From assembly GCF_001664485.1 (NCBI RefSeq), contig NZ_CP013635.1:372001-436000 (forward strand): a stretch of 64,000 bases of DNA, given 5' to 3'. The position numbers and the translations under genes are program-made. The stretch comes from Rhizobium sp. N324. GTDB lineage: Bacteria > Pseudomonadota > Alphaproteobacteria > Rhizobiales > Rhizobiaceae. A model generated the notes under the pieces. That model had not been told where the DNA came from, did not search any database, and was given only the letters and a program-made list of their open reading frames with translations. Of the stretch, positions 6,758 through 14,984 are shown in pieces (the stretch's first letter is position 1; each line of letters starts with the position of its first letter).

Positions 6758-8965
6758 TTATCGAATTACGGCCTGGACTTCGTAGTTCGCATAGCCGAAT
6801 TCATCGCTCCTGGCGGCCACGTACTTGTCGCCGGACGAATAGACCGTCAACTCGAACGGAGTACCATCGATCGTCGTGATGATGTGGCCGTCCTTGATTG
6901 CATAATCGGCCGACGATCCCGACGTGCTCGGATGCATGATCTGCAGAACGTCATCCACGCTGGGTTGACCACCGTTCAGCTCGGTTATGACGCGCTGACC
7001 ATGCTCACCGAACAGGACATCGAAATTCTGGTTGGTGACCCTGTTGCGTACTTTCAACGTCTTCCCAACGACGAGTTCCTTCAGTTGATCGTTGGTGAGC
7101 GCGACGGCTCCTGCCTTGGTCAGATCGTCGACGATCAGCCCGCGCTCGGCCTTGGCGACGGCCGCAGGGGTCGGCGTATACCAGATTGGTGTCGTCCAGG
7201 CGCGTTCCTGAACCGTCGCCGCCACGCTGCTCGGGGGCAGGATGCCAAGCTTGACGGCATCGTACGTGCTCCAGCGCGGCGTCGGGATCTGCAAGACACG
7301 CGAGTAATAGAAGGCATGCAGGCTTGGCTCGAACTCCGGGTCGCTCCACACCGCCTTCAGTTCCACGGCGCCGATATCATTGGTGTAGGTCGCCTTGGTG
7401 ATGTCGACGGTGCTTCCCACCGGAGGGAGTTTGCCGGTCACCGGATCCGGTTGACGACTTCCTGCCCAGGCCACGTCGAATATCTTTTCGAAGATCTGGC
7501 CCTGCTTGGTCCAGCCCTTGACGATCTGGATACGATCGAGATTGGCGTCGTCGGGGTCCTTCACCGCAGCAACGATGAAGGTGGGAACCTTGTCATCGGC
7601 CGCAGGAAGATCACCGCCCATCGGGACGCCGCCGGCGTATGCGGTTTTTGCCCAGCCCGCGTTGGCAAGAACGCCTTTGTCGTAGTCCCAGCCGCCAAAC
7701 ATGCGTGCCTGGATCCGCACGCCGCTGGTGGCATAGACCTCCTTGCGCTGCATGGCGTTGAAGATGGAATCACGCGTGTTCTGTTCCGCCCAAACGACGG
7801 TCAAACCCGAGGTCCCAGTCTCCATAATGTTCATGCCGGACGCAACTTTGCCGGCCAGTCGTGCGGCCGGCGTCGCGTCGACGAGCCCGTGATCGCCGAA
7901 GAAGTTGGACTGCGAGTAAGCGGTGACGGTGTTGTGCGAGTCGCCGGCCCCGACCACCCCGAACTTGTAGGGGTTGTAGCCGCGGGTCGCCTGCATGGCC
8001 AAACCGTTCTCGTAGGCTTCGCGCGCGTAGCTTCCATGCAGCTTGGACGTGCTGTTGTCGATCCCGATCAGGTAATTCATGATCTCGAAGTTGGCGAACT
8101 CGTCGTTCGGCGAGAGATCAGGATGCGTCTCGGAGGCCCCCTTTGCCTGCTTGAGTTCCGTCAGCGGCTCGTTGGTCATGCGTTGTTGCGCCCAGGCGGC
8201 GTCGAGCGGATTGCCCTTGCTGTCGACGTCAGTCGGAAACATGATCCCGTTGGACAGGTTCGCGTTGTGAGAGATGGCCAGCACCTCGTTCCCGGCCTTG
8301 CGCTGGCCGTCCATCCACGCCCATAGGTCTTCGGGATGGTCTGAATCGAGGGCAGAGAACGGCATCACCGGGACCTTTGCGCAGTCCTTGAAGAAGACGT
8401 TGCGATGCATGTTCTGGTTATTGGGCATCGATGTCCACTCGTACGAGCAGAAGGCGGTGAACTGGCCGGGCTTGTTGTACTTGTCGGCGATGGCGACGTT
8501 CTGCTTCCAGATAGACCCGGCGAGTTCCGGCTTCACCAGCTCCGTGAGCGGTTTGCCGCTTGCAATGCTGTCGGCCAGAAACGAGAAAATCTTCGTGGCG
8601 CTATTTTCTTTGGTCACCTTCAGCTTCTCGGCGATCGGAAGCTTACTGATCGGCGATGTGGGATCGTTCGCAAGACGAACGACGCCCACATACTCCGAGT
8701 GATCGGTCACGCCCTGAAAATCGAGGGGTGTTTTGATCTTCACGTCGAAGCCCGCCGGATGCTTGATCGTCTGCCCCATGGAGTACTGGTAAGCCTCTTC
8801 CGGCCCAGTCACCGTGTTTCCGATGATGTAGGCATCAAGCGACCAGCTCGTGTGCTGGTGGGTCTGCCCGAAGTATGCGTGCCGTTCCTGGGCGCCAGCT
8901 CCGGTCGCAGCCACTGCGAGGATCGTTGAGGAAAGCAAAATTGTGACCCGGTTTGCCCTGCGCAT
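6758..8965 (-). CDS. Secreted DUF3604 protein (PHP-like metal-dependent hydrolase candidate)
   Basis: The protein has 735 residues from an ATG at 8965, with GAGGG about 10 bases upstream. An earlier in-frame ATG at 9097 would bury the signal peptide. Residues 1-25 are a Sec signal ending TGAGA. The mature part carries PHP-like metal motifs: YFGQTHQHTS (His36, His38), GVTDHSEY (Asp88, His89), SYEWT, MHRN, AISHNANLSNG (His233) and GAGDSHN (Asp342, His344). DUF3604 proteins are widespread and have no settled function. The motifs suggest a periplasmic metallohydrolase, perhaps phosphoesterase-like. It is the first gene of an operon with a parvulin and three HupE-type proteins. Confidence 0.9.
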   Translation of the reverse strand: MRRANRVTILLSSTILAVAATGAGAQERHAYFGQTHQHTSWSLDAYIIGNTVTGPEEAYQYSMGQTIKHPAGFDVKIKTPLDFQGVTDHSEYVGVVRLANDPTSPISKLPIAEKLKVTKENSATKIFSFLADSIASGKPLTELVKPELAGSIWKQNVAIADKYNKPGQFTAFCSYEWTSMPNNQNMHRNVFFKDCAKVPVMPFSALDSDHPEDLWAWMDGQRKAGNEVLAISHNANLSNGIMFPTDVDSKGNPLDAAWAQQRMTNEPLTELKQAKGASETHPDLSPNDEFANFEIMNYLIGIDNSTSKLHGSYAREAYENGLAMQATRGYNPYKFGVVGAGDSHNTVTAYSQSNFFGDHGLVDATPAARLAGKVASGMNIMETGTSGLTVVWAEQNTRDSIFNAMQRKEVYATSGVRIQARMFGGWDYDKGVLANAGWAKTAYAGGVPMGGDLPAADDKVPTFIVAAVKDPDDANLDRIQIVKGWTKQGQIFEKIFDVAWAGSRQPDPVTGKLPPVGSTVDITKATYTNDIGAVELKAVWSDPEFEPSLHAFYYSRVLQIPTPRWSTYDAVKLGILPPSSVAATVQERAWTTPIWYTPTPAAVAKAERGLIVDDLTKAGAVALTNDQLKELVVGKTLKVRNRVTNQNFDVLFGEHGQRVITELNGGQPSVDDVLQIMHPSTSGSSADYAIKDGHIITTIDGTPFELTVYSSGDKYVAARSDEFGYANYEVQAVIR

Positions 8966-9184
8966 GTCTTGCCCTCGAGTGCGATTGACCTTGGGAATGA
9001 AAGTTCGCGTCAAGCTGTGAACCGCGAGGGCAAAAGCGCAAGTATGTAACGGTAACATACGGTCCCGCGGCACTAACTCCGGCATGGAGGCCGCCATTGC
9101 GACAGGCTACCTCGCTTGGGGCTCAACGAACCTAGGGCAGCCCTTCAATTGACCTTTGTGGACGATGACCGGTTTATGCAGTAG

Positions 9185-9210
9185 GCTATATTCGCAAACG
9201 GTGATATAGC
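9185..9210. promoter_or_regulatory. Inverted repeat in the DUF3604/TPR-protein divergent region
   Basis: The arms GCTATAT (9185-9191) and ATATAGC (9204-9210) form a perfect 7-bp inverted repeat with a 12-base spacer. It lies 29 bases before the GTG of the TPR gene, inside the 273-base divergent intergenic region. This spacing fits an operator for a dimeric regulator. No binding protein is known. Confidence 0.35.
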
Positions 9211-9238
9211 AAAAAAATGTCCCTCAAGAGCGGGTGAG

Positions 9239-11059
9239 GTGCAGGCCGTGCAGAACAAATTGCCGATGGGAGGCGAAGATGCGCCGTCCCTGTCACGCCC
9301 TGCTCCGGCTCCCGATGATATTCGTGATCAACTCGCGATCATCATCGCCAGTCCCGAATTCCCCCATATTGGTCGTAGCGCCGCGTTCCTGACCTATGTG
9401 ACAGAAGAAGCGCTCGCTGGCCGCGCAGAACGCATTAAGGGCTACACCATCGCGGTCGAAGTCTTCAAGCGTAACGAAGATTTCAAACAGGACGACCCCG
9501 TAGTGCGGATAGAGGCTGGGCGTCTGCGGCGTTTGCTGGAGCGCTATTACCTCGTAGCAGGGCAGCATGATCCCATAAGGATCGACATTCCCAAAGGAGG
9601 ATACGCACCTTCCTTCGCCTGGAATGACGAGGTGGAACACCTCCCCACGCAGGATGTCATCTCAGCGGCAACTCAAGGGTTGCGCTTCCGCTTGCACAAC
9701 CTGACGCCGGCCGGTGTCGGAGCCGGCGTAATGCTCGGTATTGGCGTCGTCGTCTTGGCCTTGTCCACCCACCTGTTGCCCGGCGGGCCGAACACGCTCC
9801 TATCGCATGGGGGTCCGACATTGGTCGTCGCCCCGTTCGCCGATCTTGGCGACGGGCGGCAAGCGGAACTCTACTCGGCCGGCCTGACCGAGGAATTGTT
9901 GACGGCCCTCCCTCGCTTCAAGGAAGTGCAGGTGTTCGGGCGTGAGACGTCCAAATCGCTGTCACCCGGCGTGCCCGCCTTCCAGGTGCGCGGAGAGCTT
10001 GGCGCGCGGTTTCTGCTCGCAGGCAGCGTGCGTGTTTCAGGCAAGCGGGTGCGCGTGGCAGTGCGCCTGGTGGATACCGAAACCGACAAGATTCTCTGGT
10101 CGGATACCTATGACGACGACACCGACACCCGCGACTTGTTCAGCATTCAGTCCGACGTTGCGAACAAAGTTGCGACCACGGTTGCCCAGCCATATGGAAT
10201 CATGGCCCAGGCGGATGCCGTCAATCCTCCCCCGGACAATGTTGGCGTCTACACCTGCACCCAGAGTTTCTACGCCTACCGCGCGGAGTTGACGATGAAT
10301 CTGCATGCCAAGGTGCGGAGTTGCCTTGAGAGGGCGGTCGAACGCTACCCGACGCTGGCCACAGGCTGGGCTATGCTGTCGATCCTCTATCTCGACGAGG
10401 AGCGATTCCGGTTCAATACAAGGTCCGGCATACCGACACCGGTCGAGCGCAGCCTCAGCGCCGCTCGGCGCGCAGTTCAACTGGACTCAGGCAATACCCG
10501 CGCACTGCAGGCTCTGATGACCGCGCTATTCTTCAACCAGCAGGTCGCCGAGGCGTTCATGGTCGGCGAACAGGCATTGGAAACCAACCCGAACGATACG
10601 GAGCTTCTGGGCGAGTTCGGCACGCGTGTCGCCCAGAGCGGGCAATGGGAGCGCGGGGCAGCGTTGCTGGATCGTGCACTGGAACTCAACCCCGGTGGCG
10701 GCGGCTTCTATCACGGAACGCGTGCCCTCGCCGCCTACATGCTACATGACAACAGAACTGCAGTCTTAGAGATCCGGCAGGCGGATATGCAGAAGTTTCC
10801 GCTTTATCATGCGGTTGCGGCCGTCATTTACGTAAACGCCGACATGATGGACGAGGCCCGCCGAGAGGCCGCCCGGTTCAACGAACTGCGTCCCGACTTC
10901 ATTCCGAACATCGTGACCGAGCTGAAATCGCGCAACTTCCAGCCCGCGGATCGGGCGAGATTGATCGCCGACATCAGGAAGGCCGGACTGCCTGCGGTGG
11001 ACGAGGTTCAGGCGTCGATGCTGCTTCCGGCAGAGAGGCGCCCATTTTCTCTGCCCTAG
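9239..11059 (+). CDS. Membrane-anchored TPR protein with TolB-like domain (CadC/adenylate-cyclase-associated type)
   Basis: This is a 606-residue protein. Residues 25-125 form a cytosolic N-terminal domain found in many rhizobial TPR proteins (RSAAFLTYVTEEALAGRAER, then VVRIEAGRLRRLLERYY). One membrane helix spans about 158-180. A TolB/FlgO-like domain (LVVAPFADLGDG to RDLFSIQSDVA) covers 193-325. TPR-like helices run to the end. Such proteins are often misnamed adenylate cyclases, but no cyclase domain is visible here. The layout suggests a membrane sensor or regulator with a periplasmic TolB/TPR part. The start is GTG, and a second GTG at 9248 is possible. It is divergent from the DUF3604 operon and may control it. 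Confidence 0.75.
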   Translation: MQAVQNKLPMGGEDAPSLSRPAPAPDDIRDQLAIIIASPEFPHIGRSAAFLTYVTEEALAGRAERIKGYTIAVEVFKRNEDFKQDDPVVRIEAGRLRRLLERYYLVAGQHDPIRIDIPKGGYAPSFAWNDEVEHLPTQDVISAATQGLRFRLHNLTPAGVGAGVMLGIGVVVLALSTHLLPGGPNTLLSHGGPTLVVAPFADLGDGRQAELYSAGLTEELLTALPRFKEVQVFGRETSKSLSPGVPAFQVRGELGARFLLAGSVRVSGKRVRVAVRLVDTETDKILWSDTYDDDTDTRDLFSIQSDVANKVATTVAQPYGIMAQADAVNPPPDNVGVYTCTQSFYAYRAELTMNLHAKVRSCLERAVERYPTLATGWAMLSILYLDEERFRFNTRSGIPTPVERSLSAARRAVQLDSGNTRALQALMTALFFNQQVAEAFMVGEQALETNPNDTELLGEFGTRVAQSGQWERGAALLDRALELNPGGGGFYHGTRALAAYMLHDNRTAVLEIRQADMQKFPLYHAVAAVIYVNADMMDEARREAARFNELRPDFIPNIVTELKSRNFQPADRARLIADIRKAGLPAVDEVQASMLLPAERRPFSLP

Positions 11060-11222
11060 ACAGGATGTCGTCCGAAAACCACTTACACTTTTTCGGCGTC
11101 ATTCTCTCGAGGATCCACCTCGAGGACGGCCGTCACGCCACAGAACATACCAGAAGTTACGGGCGCCCGACGACTTTGAGCGTTAGGTTTTCTTGCCTGA
11201 GCGGGTTGGCCGGAGTGGGTTG

Positions 11223-12563
11223 ATGGCTTTGCGTGTGTTCGGTTTCAACAGAGGGCAATCTGTGCGCATTGGTGGTGGGGGAGTGTCGGCTCCAAAGAGC
11301 TGGTGTCGTTGGTTTGTTGTCTGTGTCGTCACTGTCCTGCTTCCAGGATGTGGCGGCCATCCGAAGGACGTTCTGACTCCGGTAGCCGACACGTCTCCAC
11401 AGTCGACGAAAGTCGACATGTTGATTGCGACGACCCGCACCCGGTCGGCGGTTCCAGGTGAGATGTTCAACGGAGAACGCGCGCGGGCACCCGCCTTCGC
11501 CGACATGACGATATCCATCCCGCCGGGCAAAGTTCGCAAGGAAGGACAGGTCGCCTGGCCGAAGAGATTGCCGGCCAATCCCGCCACCCACTTCGCCACC
11601 GTCAAGGCCGACGATCTCGACATCGATGCAGCCAAGAAATGGCTGAGCACGAGCGTCAGGAAAACGCCCGACGGCAGCGTCCTCGTGTTCATCCATGGTT
11701 TCAACAATCGGTTCGAGGATGCCGTCTACCGTTTCGCGCAAATCGTCCACGATTCCGGCGTCCATAGCGCACCGATACTCGTCACATGGCCCTCGCGCGG
11801 TAGTCTGCTCGCTTACGGCTACGACCGTGAGAGCACCAACTACACGCGCAACGCGTTGGAAACGCTCTTCCAATATCTGGCTAAAGACGCCGAGGTGAAG
11901 GAGGTCTCTATCCTCGCGCATTCGATGGGCAACTGGCTGGCGCTGGAGTCCTTGCGCCAGATGGCCATCCGCAACGGCCGCCTGCCGCAGAAATTCAAGA
12001 ACGTCATGCTCGCGGCACCCGACGTCGACGTCGATGTCTTCAGCCAGCAAATCGCCGACATGGGCAAGCAGCATCCGCAGTTTACACTATTCGTATCGCG
12101 CGACGACAAAGCGCTGGCGTTTTCGCGCCGCGTCTGGGGCGACGTCTCCCGGCTTGGCGCGATCGACCCGGAGCAAGCTCCTTACAAGAAGGAGCTTGAA
12201 GACAACAAGATCATGGTCATCGATCTCACCAAGATCAAATCCGGCGACAGGATGAACCATGGCAAGTTCGCGGAATCGCCTGAGATCGTCCAGCTCATCG
12301 GCCAGCGCATCTCCGAGGGGCAGACGTTGACGGATAGCAGGGTCGGACTGGGGGACCAGATCCTGGTTGCAACAACTGGGGCGGCGGCGGCCGCCGGAAA
12401 TGTCGCCGGTCTGGTTCTGGCCGCGCCCGTCGCCGTGGTCGATCAGGACACGCGCGACAACTACGCAACCCACGTAGGAAGCCTCGCGGGTACAGGCGGC
12501 ACCTCGCCGACCGCGCCCCAAAATTGCGACGAGACCCGACCGGCTCCGGGCTGCAAACGCTGA
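11223..12563 (+). CDS. DUF900-type alpha/beta-hydrolase lipoprotein
   Basis: The protein has 446 residues. A lipobox VLLPGC lies near residue 43, so it is probably a lipoprotein in the envelope. The hydrolase core shows VLVFIHGFNNRFEDAV, the nucleophile elbow ILAHSMGNW and VMLAAPDVDVDVF, all typical of DUF900 serine hydrolases. The substrate is unknown. I chose the ATG at 11223, 8 bases after GGAG. A GTG at 11283 would give a cleaner 23-residue lipoprotein signal and may be the true start. A paralogue lies at 18525-19676 on the other strand. The Thr/Pro-rich tail after residue 400 looks disordered. Confidence 0.8.
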   Translation: MALRVFGFNRGQSVRIGGGGVSAPKSWCRWFVVCVVTVLLPGCGGHPKDVLTPVADTSPQSTKVDMLIATTRTRSAVPGEMFNGERARAPAFADMTISIPPGKVRKEGQVAWPKRLPANPATHFATVKADDLDIDAAKKWLSTSVRKTPDGSVLVFIHGFNNRFEDAVYRFAQIVHDSGVHSAPILVTWPSRGSLLAYGYDRESTNYTRNALETLFQYLAKDAEVKEVSILAHSMGNWLALESLRQMAIRNGRLPQKFKNVMLAAPDVDVDVFSQQIADMGKQHPQFTLFVSRDDKALAFSRRVWGDVSRLGAIDPEQAPYKKELEDNKIMVIDLTKIKSGDRMNHGKFAESPEIVQLIGQRISEGQTLTDSRVGLGDQILVATTGAAAAAGNVAGLVLAAPVAVVDQDTRDNYATHVGSLAGTGGTSPTAPQNCDETRPAPGCKR

Positions 12564-12674
12564 CGTCGCGGACAGAGACTACTGTAATATACATGGCTAT
12601 GAGCAGCTTTTTACTGCATGTTTTGATGGGGGACACAGACGGAACGATTCCGTCTCGGCCAAATGAGGGACTGC

Positions 12675-13463
12675 ATGCGGATTTTATTGTTGCGAACCGC
12701 GGTGTTGTGCGCCGGCCTTAGCGTTGCGTCTTCAGCATATCCAGCCGACATCGCGCCAGGCATTCCGGAAGCCAAGGTGATTGAGAGCGAAAGCGGCTGG
12801 ACCTATACGGCCGCCCCATACTTCTGGGCTGCCGGATTGTCGGGAGACATGGCGCAGTTTGGCTTGCCGGAAGTCCACATCGACTCCAGCTTCGACGACA
12901 TACTGGAGAACCTCGACTTCGCCTTCATGGCTGCGGGTGAAGCCCGCTACGACCGTTTCAGCATCTTTGCCGACATCATGTACACCAAGCTCGGAGCGGA
13001 CGCGAGCACGCGAAACGGAATCCTGGCCGACAGCGTCGACGTCACCTCGAAGACCTTCGCGGGACTGCTCGGGGCCGGATATTCCGTGATCGAGAACCAG
13101 TCAGGGCATCTCGACATCGTCGGCGGCGTCCGTGTTTGGTCGGTCGACACGACGATAGGATTCAATGGCGGCCTACTCGGCGGCCGCGAAGCGGACGACG
13201 GTGCGACCTGGGTCGACGCCGTCGCCGGTGTCCGGGGCAATTACTTCTTCACGCCCGAAATCTATGTGACCGGATGGGGCCTGGTGGGCGCCGGCGGCGC
13301 CGATCTCGACTGGGACGTCTCGCTCGCCCTCGGCTACAAATTCAACGACACGATCTCGGCGGTCGCCGGCTACCGGGCGGTCGGTGTGAATTACGACAAT
13401 GACGGGTTTGTCTTCGACGTCGTCGAGCAGGGACCGATCATCGGCGTGGCCTTTCACTTTTAG
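12675..13463 (+). CDS. Outer-membrane beta-barrel protein
   Basis: This 262-residue protein has a Sec signal (MRILLLRTAVLCAGLSVASS) ending near AYPA. The mature part alternates polar and apolar residues, as in eight-stranded beta-barrels. Examples are WTYTAAPYFWAAGL, NYFFTPEIYVTGWGLVGAGG and LALGYKFNDTISAVAGYRAV. It ends GVAFHF, the C-terminal aromatic typical of outer-membrane proteins. The ATG at 12675 has AGGGA upstream, better than the in-frame ATG at 12663. Function is structural or porin-like, otherwise unknown. It is convergent with corA across a strong hairpin. Confidence 0.75.
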   Translation: MRILLLRTAVLCAGLSVASSAYPADIAPGIPEAKVIESESGWTYTAAPYFWAAGLSGDMAQFGLPEVHIDSSFDDILENLDFAFMAAGEARYDRFSIFADIMYTKLGADASTRNGILADSVDVTSKTFAGLLGAGYSVIENQSGHLDIVGGVRVWSVDTTIGFNGGLLGGREADDGATWVDAVAGVRGNYFFTPEIYVTGWGLVGAGGADLDWDVSLALGYKFNDTISAVAGYRAVGVNYDNDGFVFDVVEQGPIIGVAFHF

Positions 13464-13554
13464 GCCGACCCGGGCCAAAACCATCCTGTTCTCATGCATG
13501 TCGCCGGGACGTGTGCAGCGGTTCCCGGATAACGACATGCATAAAACAAAGAGC

Positions 13555-13596
13555 TAAAGCGCGTCGCATGTATCAAGTTAACCGCGACGCGCTTTA
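13555..13596. terminator. Bidirectional hairpin between the OMP gene and corA
   Basis: The arms TAAAGCGCGTCGC (13555-13567) and GCGACGCGCTTTA (13584-13596) are perfectly complementary with a 16-base loop. The right arm contains the corA stop codon. It can terminate both convergent genes. From memory, the arm resembles short repeats common in Rhizobium intergenic regions. Confidence 0.65.
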
Positions 13597-14637
13597 GAGC
13601 CACTTCCTCCGGCGGAAGAAGCCGAACAGGCCGAGGCACAAGACGGCGATGACGCCGAGCACGACGAAATAGCCATACTGGGTTTTCAGTTCCGGCATAT
13701 CGCTGAAATTCATGCCGTAAATGCCGGCGATCGCCGTGGGGACGGCGAGGATCGCCGCCCAGGCGGCAAGCTTGCGGGCAATCGCCGTCTGCTCCGTCTG
13801 GCCGATCATCACGCTGGCCTCGAAGGCAAAGGCGAGCACTTCGCGCAACGCGTCGATATCTTCCTGAACCCGGCGCACGTGATCGGTCACGTCGCGAAAC
13901 AGCGACTGCAGCGTCGGATCCATGCCGGGAAGATCGATATGCTCATAGCGCCGGCAGACGTCGACGAGCGGCACCACCGCATTGCGCAGCCGCAGCAGCT
14001 TGCGGCGTAACAGGTAAAGCCGCTCGATATCGGCCTTTGCGAGCTGTTCGCGCAGCACCAGATCTTCAAGCTTCTCGACCTCCTCATGCACGACCTCGAT
14101 GACCGGCATGTAGTTGTCGACGATGAAATCGAGGATGGAATAGAGAATGTAATTCTCGCCGTGAGCCAGCGCCGCGGGCGTTGCCTCGCATCGCTGCCGC
14201 ACCGCCAGATAAGAGGACGAATCCCCGTGGCGAACCGAGACGACGTAACCGCGGCCGACGAACAAATGCGTTTCGCCGAAGATGATTTCGTCATCCTTCA
14301 TATGGGCGGTCCGGGCGACGATAAACATTGCGTCCCCATAAATCTCCAGCTTCGGGCGCTGGTGGGGCTGTGCCGCGTCCTCGATCGCCAAGGCATGGAG
14401 ATTGAACTCGGCCTGAACCTGATGCAGCAGCACTTCATCCGGCTCGTGCAGACCGATCCAGACGACTGCATTCTCCCGACTGCGCCATTCGCCCGCCTCT
14501 TCTATGCGGATGTCGCGAATGCGCTGCCCGTGCTGATACACGGCGGCGGCCACGACGCCGCGCCGCTCATACGGCGGCGATGCAGTGCCGCTGCCGGCCT
14601 GCGGGGAAACACTGTCCAGATCCTTCAGCCGTTCCAA
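13594..14637 (-). CDS. corA: CorA-family magnesium/cobalt transporter
   Basis: This 347-residue protein has a cytosolic alpha/beta domain and a long helical stalk (VEKLEDLVLREQLAKADIER). Two C-terminal membrane helices flank the signature YGMNF (residues 307-311), the GMN selectivity loop. It ends in the basic tail RRRKWL. CorA forms a homopentameric Mg2+ channel in the inner membrane and can also pass Co2+ or Ni2+. The start is TTG at 14637, with GGGAGG upstream, and no better ATG is near. Its 3' end lies within the bidirectional hairpin. Confidence 0.92.
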   Translation of the reverse strand: MERLKDLDSVSPQAGSGTASPPYERRGVVAAAVYQHGQRIRDIRIEEAGEWRSRENAVVWIGLHEPDEVLLHQVQAEFNLHALAIEDAAQPHQRPKLEIYGDAMFIVARTAHMKDDEIIFGETHLFVGRGYVVSVRHGDSSSYLAVRQRCEATPAALAHGENYILYSILDFIVDNYMPVIEVVHEEVEKLEDLVLREQLAKADIERLYLLRRKLLRLRNAVVPLVDVCRRYEHIDLPGMDPTLQSLFRDVTDHVRRVQEDIDALREVLAFAFEASVMIGQTEQTAIARKLAAWAAILAVPTAIAGIYGMNFSDMPELKTQYGYFVVLGVIAVLCLGLFGFFRRRKWL

Positions 14638-14984
14638 TCCTGCCGTCCTCCCGCTCCCGCGCGGAACGTATCCGCACCCGACGCCCGGCAGGCGTCACGT
14701 CAATCATAATGCTATTTTGTAAAACATGCATCCGTCTCTATGCGAGGCTGAGTGGGCCTGCTCCGCCCGGGGAGAGGCGTCAACCGACTTCATTATGTCT
14801 GGCTCCTCTCAACTCTCTGACGCATCGATAAACATTTCCGGCGCGATGGGGATATGTTCTGCGCAAAAGCGACGTCAGGCTGTTAAGCGGCATTTTACAA
14901 ATTGAGCAAATCGTTAAATTTTTTTCTGTACAAAAGTCCCTAGCCAGGCGGCATGTGGCCGGACCGTTCGATCGAGGACTTTCA
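14638..14984. other. Divergent intergenic region, corA / MCP
   Basis: This stretch of 347 bases holds promoters for corA (minus) and the MCP (plus). It has an AT-rich block at about 14895-14935, likely the MCP promoter, and another near 14700-14725. I see no convincing gene, riboswitch or strong repeat. Confidence 0.4.

Noticed and set aside
6221..8326. Open frame of 701 codons on the plus strand
   Set aside because: It lies opposite the DUF3604 and parvulin genes, has no recognisable domain and no ribosome site at its start.
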